64,000 nucleotides of DNA, taken from Rhodospirillales bacterium. Lineage in GTDB: Bacteria; Pseudomonadota; Alphaproteobacteria; TMED109. Each line of letters opens with the position of its first letter. Positions within the stretch are counted from its first letter, which is position 1. The translations under genes and the position numbers were made by a program. The notes below the pieces were generated by a model, which was not told the origin of the DNA, did no database searches, and worked only from the letters and a program-made list of their open reading frames with translations. The DNA lies in NCBI GenBank assembly GCA_028824295.1, contig JAPPED010000018.1:24048-88047 (forward strand), read 5' to 3'. Positions 26,660 through 35,996 of this stretch are shown piece after piece.

Positions 26660-27751
26660 GTGACGTACATCGAATCGCTGGCTGCACCGTTCCTGCGAGC
26701 GCTCGGACCCGAAGCCGCGCACCACCTGGCGCTTCGGGCACTGGAAGCCGGGATGGTCAGTGTTGCCGGCGTGGAGCCGGACGCCGTTCTGGCCAACGAG
26801 GTTGCCGGAATTTCCTTCCCTTCACCGCTCGGACTGGCCGCCGGCTTCGACAAGGACGCGCGTGCAGTTCCGGCGCTGGGACGGATCGGGTTCGGACACG
26901 TCGAAGTCGGTACCGTCACGCCGAAACCTCAACCCGGCAATCCGCGCCCAAGGATATTTCGGTTGCGGGCGCAGGAAGCGATGATTAACCGGCTCGGATT
27001 CCCTAGCGAGGGACTGGAAGCGATCACCACGCGCCTTGCCAGGCGCCCAGAACGGCTGATTGTTGGCGCCAACGTCGGCTGCAACCGGGTAACGCCAGAT
27101 CCGATCGCTGACATTGTCGAAGGCATCAATCGATTGGGAGGATTGATCGACTACGTCTGCGTCAACGTGTCATCGCCCAACACTCCCGGGCTGCGCGACC
27201 TCCAGACCGGATCAGCCCTGGACCAGCTGCTCCGGCGAACCCGCCAGGCCAGAGATGATGTTGAGGGGAAGACCGGCCGACCGCTCCCGTTGTTCCTGAA
27301 GATCGCGCCGGATCTGACCGCACCACAGGTACAAGATCTGGCTGACCGGCTTGTCCACCAACCGGTGGATGCCCTGGCGGTGTCCAACACCACCGTCGCG
27401 CGACCCACGACGCTGACGGGTCGGCACCGAGCAGAGGCTGGTGGCCTAAGCGGGCCACCCCTGTTCGAATCCTCGACGCGACTGTTAGCGACGCTGCACC
27501 AATCGCTTCCCAGATCCATCAGTCTCGTCGGGGTCGGGGGGATTGCCAGCGCCGCCGACGCCTGGCGGAAGATCGAGGCCGGGGCCAGTCTCGTGCAGCT
27601 CTATACGGCCTTCGTTTACCAGGGAACTGAATTGATCAATCGTATCCACAGAGGATTGGCTGAGTTCGTCAGGGAGTCCGGTTCGCGATCGTTGGCCGCA
27701 GCCGTCGGCACCCGCTCGGAAGAGATCAGCGAGACCCAAGCGAATGCCTGA
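26660..27751 (+). CDS. pyrD: Dihydroorotate dehydrogenase, quinone-dependent (class 2)
   Basis: Fourth step of pyrimidine synthesis, feeding electrons to quinone at the membrane. The N-terminal helix pair (YIESLAAPFLRALGPEAAHH) marks class 2. GLAAGFDKDARAVPAL, NRLGFPSEG, the catalytic Ser loop NVSSPNTPGLRDLQ, FLKIAPDL, VSNTTVARP and the FMN phosphate site VGVGGIASAADAW with GASLVQLYTAFVY are intact. GTG start. The 3' end overlaps the following HAD gene by 8 bp. Confidence 0.95.
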   Translation: MTYIESLAAPFLRALGPEAAHHLALRALEAGMVSVAGVEPDAVLANEVAGISFPSPLGLAAGFDKDARAVPALGRIGFGHVEVGTVTPKPQPGNPRPRIFRLRAQEAMINRLGFPSEGLEAITTRLARRPERLIVGANVGCNRVTPDPIADIVEGINRLGGLIDYVCVNVSSPNTPGLRDLQTGSALDQLLRRTRQARDDVEGKTGRPLPLFLKIAPDLTAPQVQDLADRLVHQPVDALAVSNTTVARPTTLTGRHRAEAGGLSGPPLFESSTRLLATLHQSLPRSISLVGVGGIASAADAWRKIEAGASLVQLYTAFVYQGTELINRIHRGLAEFVRESGSRSLAAAVGTRSEEISETQANA

Positions 27752-28640
27752 CATGCCACCGCCGCCGATCTACGACTCGCTGGCAGCCCCGGAACTCTCG
27801 ACGAAGGCGTACGTGCTCGATGTATGGGGAGTGCTCTGGGACGGTATCCACGCCTATCCCGACGCGGCAGCCTGTCTGCTCGAACTTCGGCGGCAAGACA
27901 AGCGGGTTCTCTTGCTCTCCAATGCGCCGCGCCCAAGCCGCAGCGTGGTTCACGGTCTGGCCGAGATCGGCATTGCGGAACACCTCTTTGACGGCATCCT
28001 GACTTCCGGTGATCTGTGCAGGGAGGCTTGCGCCAACGGCGGTGGCGAGTTCGGCACCGCGTATCACTACCTCGGGCTCGAAAAGGATCGAGCCTTGCTG
28101 GAAGGCCTGCCGTTTCGGGAAGCCGCCGAGCTCACTGCCGCGGACTTCATACTGAACCTCGGTACCCGGCAGCTTGGTGAGTCGGCAGGGGCGTATCGCG
28201 CCGAGTTGTCACGGGCACGTGATCGGGATCTGCCCATGCTCTGCGCCAATCCGGATCGGATCATCGTGCGTTCCGATGGAACCTCCGTCGACTGCGCGGG
28301 TGCGCTGGCGGACCTGTACGCGGCGCTCGGGGGCTCGGTGCGATCATTCGGGAAACCTCTGCGTCCCACCTATGACGCATGTCTTGAGCGCCTGCGGAAT
28401 TGGTTGCCTGATCTGGTCCCAAGCGCCGTACTGGCGGTCGGCGACTCCCTCACGACGGACATCCGCGGAGCCCAGGCCGCGGGGTTTCGCACCGCTCTAG
28501 TGGCCGGGGGAATCCACGGACTGGAACTCGGTCTGCAACGACATGGCGACCGCCCCGACCCGCGACGGATTGCCGCACTGACCGAGCGGATCGGGGTTCG
28601 TCCGGACGCCGTCCTGTCGACATTCCAGTGGCGTGCATGA
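27744..28640 (+). CDS. TIGR01459 family HAD-superfamily (IIA) hydrolase
   Basis: A phosphatase-like protein of the NagD/HAD-IIA branch; substrate unknown. Motif I is YVLDVWGVLWDG, in which the second catalytic Asp of the usual DxDG is replaced by Trp, as is common in this family. Motif II LLLSNAPRPS and the C-terminal motif IV AVGDSLTTDIRGAQAAGF are present, with FGKPLRPTYDACL between. Overlaps pyrD. An alternative reading as a non-enzymatic HAD is possible given the motif I change. Confidence 0.85.
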   Translation: MPDMPPPPIYDSLAAPELSTKAYVLDVWGVLWDGIHAYPDAAACLLELRRQDKRVLLLSNAPRPSRSVVHGLAEIGIAEHLFDGILTSGDLCREACANGGGEFGTAYHYLGLEKDRALLEGLPFREAAELTAADFILNLGTRQLGESAGAYRAELSRARDRDLPMLCANPDRIIVRSDGTSVDCAGALADLYAALGGSVRSFGKPLRPTYDACLERLRNWLPDLVPSAVLAVGDSLTTDIRGAQAAGFRTALVAGGIHGLELGLQRHGDRPDPRRIAALTERIGVRPDAVLSTFQWRA

Positions 28641-28868
28641 CGATAGCTGGGGCCGCGGTGGCCACCGCGTGGCACCGGACGGTGGAACTGCGTCCGCGGA
28701 GCGCCAGTCCCTCTCTGCTGGCGCGCTTCCGCGGAACGCCGATCCCGCCAATCGCTTGGACGATCTATCAAATCCCGTCAATATCTTGACTAGCATTCGC
28801 CACCAAGCGGGCGCGTTGCTGCAAATCTCGAATTGAATTTCCGATAGTCGTCGACTATAGGTCCCGAT

Positions 28869-30635
28869 ATGGCGACTGATACTTCCGAGCTTCAATCCCG
28901 CGTTCGCTACGAACCGGATGACCGGCCCCCCGCGTTGCTGGCAGCGGGTCTGGGACTGCAACTCACCATCCTGACGATTTCCGGGATCGTCATCACGCCG
29001 CTGATTGTGATTCAGGCCGCCGGCGGCTCCGACACGTACATGATGTGGGCGGTCTTCGGGTCCGTGGTGGTCAGCGGAGTCAGCACGATTCTCCAAGCTG
29101 TCAGGGTCGGTCGGATCGGCGCTGGCTACGTGCTCTTGATGGGGACCTCCGGGGCCTTCATCGCCATCTGCATTACCGCCATCGCGGAGGGCGGGCCGGC
29201 GATGCTGGCAACGCTGGTCATCATTTCCTCACTCTTCCAGTTTGTACTGGCAAGGCGGTTGTCGCTGTTCCGCCGGGTGCTGACTCCGACCGTCGCGGGC
29301 ACCGTCATCATGCTGATTCCGGTGACCGTGATGCCCATCATCTTCGACTTGCTCGGGCGGGTTCCGGACGGAACGCCAGCCGAGGCAGCGCCGTTGAGTG
29401 CGCTTGTCACGCTGCTCGTCATCGTCGGGATCGCCGTCAAGGCGACCGGCGTGCTCCGACTGTGGGCGCCTGTCATCGGCGTCGTCGCCGGGTCGTTGGT
29501 TGGCGGGTACTTCGGGATCTACGACACGGCTAGGATTTCCGAAGCACCGTGGATCGGTTTTCCGGACGCCAGCGCGTGGCCCGGCTTTGACCTGAGTTTC
29601 GGTCCGACGTTTTGGGCATTGTTGCCGGGTTTCGTCTTCGTGACGCTGATCGGCGCCATCGAAACCGTCGGCGATTCCGTAGCGATCCAGCGGGTTTCGT
29701 GGCGGCGTCCTCGGGCAGTCAACTTCCGTTCGGTCCAGGGGGCCGTCACCGCAGACGGTGTGGGAAACCTCCTGTCGGGCTGCGTCGGCACGGTTCCGAA
29801 CACCACGTACTCCTCGAGCGTCTCCGTCACCGAGTTGACGGGCGTCGGCGCACGCACGGTCGGCATTGCCGCCGGAACGATATTCCTCGGGCTCGCGTGT
29901 TTCCCGAAGTTGCTGTCGCTGATTCTTGCGATCCCGAGTCCCGTCGCCGGCGCGTACGTCAGCGTCCTGCTTGCCATCCTCTTCGTGGTGGGCATGAAGG
30001 TCCTGATACAGGAAGGAATCGACTACCGGAACGGCATGATTGCCGGCGTGTCGTTCTGGGTCGGGGTCGGCTTCCAGAACGGCATGATCTTTCCCGAAGT
30101 CTTCGCGGAGTTTGCGGGCGGTCTGCTGCAAAACGGCATGACAGCCGGAGGGCTGACGGCACTGCTGCTGACCCTGTTCGTCGAACTCGCCGAACCCCGC
30201 CGCTGGCGCATCGAGGTGCCCTTCCAGGTTTCCGTTCTGCCCAAGGTCAGAGAATTTCTCCAGGCGTTCGCCACGCGAAGCGGCTGGGGGAAGACGATGA
30301 TGAACCGTCTCGACAGCGCAAGCGAGGAGACCTTGCTGACGCTGCTCCGGCAGTATGGCGACGAAGACCCCGGTGGCGACGCTGCACGACGATTGCTGCT
30401 GGTCGCGCACAAGGAAAGCGACGAAGCGGTTCTGGAATTCATCGCGTCAACCGGTGAGGCGAATCTCCAGGATCAGATCGCGCTGCTCAGTGAACGCGCG
30501 ACCGAAGCCCCCGTCGAGCACGAAGTTTCCCTCAGGCTCTTGCGGCACGTTGCCTCGTCGGTTCACCACCAGCAGTACCACGACACCGACATCGTGACCG
30601 TACGGGTCAAGGTCCCCGCCGAGCCAGAACCCTAG
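28869..30635 (+). CDS. Nucleobase:cation symporter (uracil/xanthine permease family) with C-terminal extension
   Basis: Inner-membrane NCS2-type permease. The first about 440 residues carry the multi-helix core: LQLTILTISGIVITPLIVI, GTSGAFIAICITAIAEG, the family loop VPNTTYSSSVSVTELTG (substrate site region, as in NTTYSxN of UraA-type proteins) and FIGAIET-like LIGAIETVGDS with the conserved Glu. Residues about 445–588 are extra and cytosolic: FLQAFATRSGWGKTMMNRLD, EETLLTLLRQYGDE and SLRLLRHVASSVHHQQYHDT. That extension resembles a degenerate GHKL ATPase/anti-sigma fold; this is inference. Substrate class (uracil, xanthine, urate) not settled. Confidence 0.85.
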   Translation: MATDTSELQSRVRYEPDDRPPALLAAGLGLQLTILTISGIVITPLIVIQAAGGSDTYMMWAVFGSVVVSGVSTILQAVRVGRIGAGYVLLMGTSGAFIAICITAIAEGGPAMLATLVIISSLFQFVLARRLSLFRRVLTPTVAGTVIMLIPVTVMPIIFDLLGRVPDGTPAEAAPLSALVTLLVIVGIAVKATGVLRLWAPVIGVVAGSLVGGYFGIYDTARISEAPWIGFPDASAWPGFDLSFGPTFWALLPGFVFVTLIGAIETVGDSVAIQRVSWRRPRAVNFRSVQGAVTADGVGNLLSGCVGTVPNTTYSSSVSVTELTGVGARTVGIAAGTIFLGLACFPKLLSLILAIPSPVAGAYVSVLLAILFVVGMKVLIQEGIDYRNGMIAGVSFWVGVGFQNGMIFPEVFAEFAGGLLQNGMTAGGLTALLLTLFVELAEPRRWRIEVPFQVSVLPKVREFLQAFATRSGWGKTMMNRLDSASEETLLTLLRQYGDEDPGGDAARRLLLVAHKESDEAVLEFIASTGEANLQDQIALLSERATEAPVEHEVSLRLLRHVASSVHHQQYHDTDIVTVRVKVPAEPEP

Positions 30636-30697
30636 CACCGGCCGTGCCGGCCGATTGACATCCAGCAAGCTGCGCCCGGCGTTCTCCCGGCGGCGCA

Positions 30698-33600
30698 TCA
30701 ATGGGTGCGGCCATCGATCAGCATGACCAGTGTCGGGAGAACGAACAGGATAAACAGCGCCGAGAGCAGCAGCCCACCCAACATGCTCACGACGAACGGC
30801 ACCAGGAAAATCAATTCGTCGCCCCGTTCGTAGAGCAGCGGCGACAGCCCGAGCACGGTCGTCAAGCTCGTCAGGAACACGGCCCGGAATCGATGCCGGG
30901 CGGCCGCCGATGCGGCCGCAATGGCAGGTAGCATCCGGTTCTCTCGACGCAGCAGGTTGTATCGATCCATGAGCACCAACGCGTCGTTCACGACAACTCC
31001 TGACACGCCGATCATTCCGAAGATGGATATCGCCGTCAGATCCCAGCCCAGAATCCAGTGACCGAATACCGCGCCCGCAAATGAGAGAAATATCCCCACC
31101 ACGGCGACCAGGGGCTTCCAGTAGCTGCGCAGGAACGCGGCCATAAACGCGTACATCGCGATCAACACGATGGGAACCAAGACCCCCAGCGTCGTCAGCA
31201 TCGTTCTTTCGTCCCGGGCGCCGCCTTCGGTTTCGACCTTCAAACCGGGATATTTCGCAAGCAGGTCCGGCATGAACTCGGTGTTGACGTGTCGTCGTGC
31301 CTGAATCGGCGTGATGACCGAGGGATCGGCTTGCGCGTTCACGACCGCCGCCTGCTGACCATCGATCCGCTTTAGCGTGCCCAGTTCGCGCGTCTCGGTG
31401 AGTCGCGTGACCATCGACAGTGGCATCTCGTCGTTGGTGACCCTGTCGCTCGCGCCAGCCCGCAGGCCGGGGCCAACCTGGAAGATCCGCTCACGGGCCA
31501 GCTCACCCAAGCTCGTTCGGCGCTCCGGCGGATACCTCACCATGACCTTCAGTTCTTCGTGTCCACGCTGAAGGCGTTGGACTTCGATGCCGTGAAAGTT
31601 GGCACGCAGCTGTGCCCCGACCAGAGCAGCGCTCATCCCTGCCGCCTCCGCGGCCGGCGTCAACTCGACCTCGACGTGCCGCTTGCCAACGGACAGGCTG
31701 TCGGACACGCCATAGATGCCTGGAATGGTCGCCAAGTATTCCCGCAACTCCGCAACCGCTCCTTTCAGCGTTTCCAGGTCTTCGTGCTTAAACGCGTAGG
31801 CGACACCCGGCTTGGTGCGCACCCTGGTGGTTTCGTAATCAACCGATTCCAGATAGGACGTATCCCCGACGTTGTGGCGCCACAGCTGCGCGATCTCCCA
31901 CGGGGAAGCCGTGCGAATCGGCCGATCATTGAGATGCAGACGTACCGACGCGACGTGACTGCGCGGACGGTCCTCCTTGCCGGCCCTGGACGAGGCCACG
32001 TTGCCAACCATCATGCTCACGGCATTGATGGAATCACTACCCAGCTCGTCGTTGATGCTCTCGGCCGCGCTCACGAACCGCTCAGCGACCGCCAGCGTGC
32101 TCTCAAAGGGCGCACCCATCGGAAGCTTGAGATCCGCCTGCACGCTGTTCGTCACATTGGCCCGGCTGTCATACATCACGACCCGGACGATTTCTGAACG
32201 GACCAGCAAGACCGCAGCGACAATGACCACCAGCCCGCCCGTCAGGGTCAGCCCAATATTCGTGACCGACCAGGACACGGCCGGAACTACCACACTCTCG
32301 CGAAGATTCTCCAGCCAGCCCCGCACAAATTCCTGCACGTCCTTGAGCGGGGACAGACTCCAAGGCCGTTCGTGCGCTAGGTGCGCCGGCAGGATCAGGA
32401 ACGCTTCCGCCAGCGAAACCAGCAAGACAAAGAGTGCGACGTACGGGAATACCTTCAGAATCTGAAAGTCGCCGGACGTAATGAACGCAAACGGTACCAG
32501 TGCCAGCAACGTGGTCACGACACCGACCAGAATCGGGCCGAAAACAGCTTTCGCGCCACTGATGGCAGCGTCCAATGCGCTCTTGCCGGTCTCCCGCTCA
32601 GCGGCGATGCTTTCTCCCACCACGACTGCATCGTCGACAACAATTCCTATGAGCAGGAAGAACGCGAAGACGGTGCCCATGTTCAGTGTAAGGCCTGCCG
32701 GGCCAAAGAAGATCAGCGATCCGATAAATGACAGCGGGATGCCGACAGCAATCCACGATGCCACCCGCAGGTCAAACACCAGCACCAAACAAATGAACAC
32801 GAGCAGCGCGCCAATCACCCCGTTCCGGATGATCTCCGTCAGCCGGTCCAACGCGGGCTTCGCGCTATCGCTCCATACGTCAATGACAACGTCCTCTGGT
32901 GTCTGGTAGCTGCCCAGCCACTCCCGGACGTCCTCTGACATCTCGACAATTGACTGCTCCTCGGCTGCATCGACGCGGACGAGGACGGCTGGCCAGCCAT
33001 TGAATCGGGTAACTGTCTGGTCATCGACGAAACCGTCGCGAACCTCAGCAACGTCACCAAGCCGCAGAATGGTGCCGTCCAGCCGGGTCAGCAGCGGAAT
33101 ATCCTTGAAGTCCTCGCCAACCCTCCGTTTGGCGATGGTATGCAGGATCACCCCGCCGGCATCGGTGTGGAGTTCGCCAAATGTCACGTTGACCGATTCC
33201 CGTTGCACCGCGTTGGCAATTCTGCGAATCGTGAGACGGTTCCGGCGCAACGCCTCCTCGTGAACCTCGATGGAGATCTCGCGGTCCCGGGTTCCTCGAA
33301 GCTCCACTTGCGACACGGTCGGCAATTGCAGTAGCTCGCCACGGACGCTTTCCGCCGCAACTCTTAGCTCGTCCTCGGTCAGCCGTGACGACGAGACCGC
33401 AAGCGTCACGACTTCAAGCGCGACTTCCTGCAGCCTTACTTCCGGCTGCTCCGCGTTGGCCGGCGGAAAACGCTCGATGCTGTCCACGGCGTTCTGGACA
33501 TCCAGCAGCGCGGAAGCGGAACGTGCAAACGGAGCAATCTCAATGTCGACGCGCCCGAGGCCGTGGGTAGCCGTCGTGATGACCCGCTCTACCCCCGACA

Positions 33601-33871
33601 ACCCGAGGATGTTCTCTTCTATTCGCCGGTTGATGTCCTCTTCCACTTCCTGCGGAGAAGACCCAGGTGCCGGTACGGTTACCGTGACCATCCGAAGATC
33701 CATCTGCGGGAAACGCTGAATGGGAATCTGGGATCCCGAGATGATCCCGCCGACGATGAACAGCACCATCAGCAGATTGGCGGCAACCGGGTTACGGGCG
33801 AAATAGGCGATCAGTCCCGCTCTCGATGGCGCGCCGGGCTGGGCCGTCGTTGGGAGATCGGTTGTACTCAT
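30698..33871 (-). CDS. RND-family efflux transporter, permease subunit (HAE-1/AcrB type)
   Basis: Proton-driven inner-membrane pump of 1057 residues. TM1 plus QIPIQRFPQMDLRMVTVTVP and GSSPQEVEEDINRRIEENI are classic RND starts. The TM4 proton-relay acidic pair is intact in GIVVDDAVVVGESI, and the second half repeats the pattern (GVSGVVVNDALVLMDRYN). Porter domains lie between. It starts 12 bp after the adaptor gene, so the two are co-transcribed. No outer-membrane channel gene is nearby; a separate TolC-like protein would be required. Substrate unknown. Confidence 0.92.
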   Translation of the reverse strand: MSTTDLPTTAQPGAPSRAGLIAYFARNPVAANLLMVLFIVGGIISGSQIPIQRFPQMDLRMVTVTVPAPGSSPQEVEEDINRRIEENILGLSGVERVITTATHGLGRVDIEIAPFARSASALLDVQNAVDSIERFPPANAEQPEVRLQEVALEVVTLAVSSSRLTEDELRVAAESVRGELLQLPTVSQVELRGTRDREISIEVHEEALRRNRLTIRRIANAVQRESVNVTFGELHTDAGGVILHTIAKRRVGEDFKDIPLLTRLDGTILRLGDVAEVRDGFVDDQTVTRFNGWPAVLVRVDAAEEQSIVEMSEDVREWLGSYQTPEDVVIDVWSDSAKPALDRLTEIIRNGVIGALLVFICLVLVFDLRVASWIAVGIPLSFIGSLIFFGPAGLTLNMGTVFAFFLLIGIVVDDAVVVGESIAAERETGKSALDAAISGAKAVFGPILVGVVTTLLALVPFAFITSGDFQILKVFPYVALFVLLVSLAEAFLILPAHLAHERPWSLSPLKDVQEFVRGWLENLRESVVVPAVSWSVTNIGLTLTGGLVVIVAAVLLVRSEIVRVVMYDSRANVTNSVQADLKLPMGAPFESTLAVAERFVSAAESINDELGSDSINAVSMMVGNVASSRAGKEDRPRSHVASVRLHLNDRPIRTASPWEIAQLWRHNVGDTSYLESVDYETTRVRTKPGVAYAFKHEDLETLKGAVAELREYLATIPGIYGVSDSLSVGKRHVEVELTPAAEAAGMSAALVGAQLRANFHGIEVQRLQRGHEELKVMVRYPPERRTSLGELARERIFQVGPGLRAGASDRVTNDEMPLSMVTRLTETRELGTLKRIDGQQAAVVNAQADPSVITPIQARRHVNTEFMPDLLAKYPGLKVETEGGARDERTMLTTLGVLVPIVLIAMYAFMAAFLRSYWKPLVAVVGIFLSFAGAVFGHWILGWDLTAISIFGMIGVSGVVVNDALVLMDRYNLLRRENRMLPAIAAASAAARHRFRAVFLTSLTTVLGLSPLLYERGDELIFLVPFVVSMLGGLLLSALFILFVLPTLVMLIDGRTH

Positions 33872-33883
33872 GTCGAAGCTCCG

Positions 33884-35005
33884 CTACTCGGACGGCACCG
33901 CTTCCGCAATCGTGACCGCCAATCCTTCTCTTGCTTCCGGCAGAATGCCGAAGACCACGCCCTCCCCGGCGTCGAACGCCTCCACGACCAGCCCGTTCTC
34001 CACGCGGCCCAATGCTGTCGGCGTAAACAACGTCAACTCGCCGTCCCGGACGACCCACACGCGGTTCTGCTCCTGAATGGCGGCTTCCGGCAGTGTGTAG
34101 ACATTCTCGTAGGCGGGACCTTCGATCTCGCCCTCACCAAACGAGCCCGGCAAGGGCAACGAAGCTACCGTCTGATTCGAGGCAAACCTGAAAAACACGG
34201 TAGCCAGACGGCTGCTCGGAGCGACCATCGAGGACACGCGTGTCGCCTCCAACCGATGGGTACCCACTTCGGTGCGAACTATCGCGGAACGCCCCTTGAG
34301 CGGGCTCAAATACGCGAGGCTGGAGACTTCCATCGGTGCCTCGAACTGCAACGCGTCGACCCGATACACGGTCCCGATCCTGCCCCCGGGGCCAACGTCG
34401 CGATGCGGACCGACGACCTCGCCAACCTCCAATTCGGTACTGATCACTCGACTCTCGTACGGCAGGGAAATACTCGTTCGTTCAAGTTGGAGACGTGCCA
34501 GCTCAAGCCCTGTCTCCGCGCTGGCCAGCTGCGCTTCCGCAAGCGCGACCCGCAACGCATTTCCCCGGGCCTCCTCGATTTGCAGCCGGACCGCCGCTTC
34601 ACTGACCGCGTTCCCAGCCGCCTTGACCTGAAGCTCGTATTCGGTTGGATCAATCTGAACAAACTTCTCGTCCGCCGGAATCACCCCGCCGTTATTGAAG
34701 TTTGGTGATATCCAGCTAACACGCCCGGTGACTTCTGCAACAACGCCCGTCTGTTCTTCCAGTGTTACTGCCCCGGTCAGCTTTAACTTAATTGACTGGT
34801 CTACAGTTTCGGGTTTGACTACCTGTACGACAGGTTTAGCTGCATCAAATGACAAATCAGAAGATGTATCGATTTGAACATGACCAGGAGCTCTTGCGAA
34901 ATACAATGCCACGACAATCGCCGCTAAAATCAGCGCCGCCTGCACGAAGCCAGGCAACCGAAACCGTCCGGGCTGCCCGGCTTGGCCGTCATTAAGCTGT
35001 GCCAT
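33884..35005 (-). CDS. RND efflux periplasmic adaptor (membrane fusion protein)
   Basis: Links the RND pump to an outer-membrane channel. One N-terminal anchor (FVQAALILAAIVVALYF), then a lipoyl-like half (LKLTGAVTLEEQTGVVAEV, GRVSWISPNFNNGG), a long coiled-coil hairpin (AGNAVSEAAVRLQIEE … LARLQLERTSI) and the second lipoyl half SLPYESRVISTELEVGEVV. Beta-barrel and C-terminal domains follow. Start set at ATG 35005; the frame opens at a TTG 35029. Its 5' part (34700–34900) is visibly less GC-rich than the rest. Confidence 0.9.
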   Translation of the reverse strand: MAQLNDGQAGQPGRFRLPGFVQAALILAAIVVALYFARAPGHVQIDTSSDLSFDAAKPVVQVVKPETVDQSIKLKLTGAVTLEEQTGVVAEVTGRVSWISPNFNNGGVIPADEKFVQIDPTEYELQVKAAGNAVSEAAVRLQIEEARGNALRVALAEAQLASAETGLELARLQLERTSISLPYESRVISTELEVGEVVGPHRDVGPGGRIGTVYRVDALQFEAPMEVSSLAYLSPLKGRSAIVRTEVGTHRLEATRVSSMVAPSSRLATVFFRFASNQTVASLPLPGSFGEGEIEGPAYENVYTLPEAAIQEQNRVWVVRDGELTLFTPTALGRVENGLVVEAFDAGEGVVFGILPEAREGLAVTIAEAVPSE

Positions 35006-35534
35006 CTTGATTTCCGATTGCTGATACAAGTTCCCCGGTGCAAGGGACGAAGAACTAGAGGCCAGGTATCAAGGAACCACGCCGTACTGCATCCGCTCCC
35101 GGATTTGATGAGCCTCTTTCCATCCTCACAACGGTGCCAGTAATCCGCAAAATACACCTCGTAACCGTACGTGTCCACACGCCTCAATGCCAATTATCCG
35201 TAACTTGCATCTGCTCTTTACTCTGACTTGACGTTTGTCAAGCTTGCTAGCAACTCCATCTTAGGGCGGCAGACTGATTCCGCCACAAATCTTTGCCGTA
35301 GCACGCCAGTCAAACCAGCTCTGCAAGCGACTTGTCGGCCAATGTCCTTACCGACCTTGTCGCAGATACGTGATACTTCACCTGATAACCATTCACTTAC
35401 GTATCAATAGGACCTATGGCGCAAACCAGGTGCGTCCCCAGCTATGCATTCTCGTTCTATATTATTGTTACAACATTCATGAGCTGCATGGCAAAGAACA
35501 TTTCTGATAGCGGCGAACGTTCAATTGCAGGTAA
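35006..35534. other. AT-rich upstream region of the RND operon
   Basis: About 530 bp without a gene, clearly AT-richer than the window, together with the 5' end of the adaptor. It holds the candidate promoter/operator at 35227–35242 and a longer inverted repeat GATACGT (near 35366) / ACGTATC (near 35400). No regulator gene accompanies the pump. Confidence 0.5.
35227..35242 (-). promoter_or_regulatory. Palindrome overlapping a TTGACA box, candidate operator of the RND operon
   Basis: CTTGACGTTTGTCAAG is a 6-bp inverted repeat with 4-nt spacer about 220 bp before the adaptor start. On the minus strand it contains TTGACA, a consensus −35 hexamer; TAAAGA lies about 15 bp further downstream as a weak −10. 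A repressor bound here would block the pump. Regulator unknown. Confidence 0.4.
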
Positions 35535-35975
35535 CAAGAACTTGCAATAAAGATTGTCGGTGCTGCACTGTTTATCCTGGCATATGCCGTCGACCGCTGG
35601 CTGGACATGCAGGAAAGTGTGAAGGCCCGCGACCTCGGCACGGTGTTGTCGCTCTGGGCCCTGCAGTTTGCACTGCTCTTGCTGACCGTACTGAGCTTCG
35701 ACGCGCCCTGGGAACGAGTGCTCTCCGCCGGCTGGGATTATCAGACGTCGATGTGGATCATTGTTGCCGCCGTCATCGCAGCCGCAATCTGGATCGGTTG
35801 GAAGTCCGCGAGCCGCCGGCTCCTGTTCGGGATGACCGTTGGGAGCAGCGCAACCATGATCGCGGTGATCGCATCCGGTACGGGCAATGCAGGGACCGAT
35901 TCGAAATGGCGGGCGCGCAATAGCATCGAACGCATGCAAGTGCAGACCCTGCGCTCCGCGTCCCAGCCAACCATG
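35535..35975 (+). pseudogene. Fragment of an inner-membrane protein gene
   Basis: In the frame entered after a TAA near 35530 the translation looks like genuine membrane protein: ELAIKIVGAALFILAYAVDR, then LGTVLSLWALQFALLLLTVL, an aromatic linker, and MWIIVAAVIAAAIWIGWKSA with LLFGMTVGSSATMIAVIASG. That is about three helices and a loop. No credible start codon precedes it except an internal ATG at 35607, and it merges without a stop into the antisense of the GH3 gene. I read it as a piece of a channel- or transporter-like gene missing both ends. Family not identified. Confidence 0.4.
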
Positions 35976-35996
35976 ATGTTGAACAGACAAGCGGCC

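Noticed and set aside
27440..27480. GTTCGAATCC, resembling a tRNA T-loop
   Set aside because: It lies inside pyrD coding for LFESS and no cloverleaf can be drawn around it.
29229..30410. 393-codon minus-strand ORF
   Set aside because: Shadow of the nucleobase permease with His/Gln/Asp-rich composition produced by antisense of hydrophobic codons.
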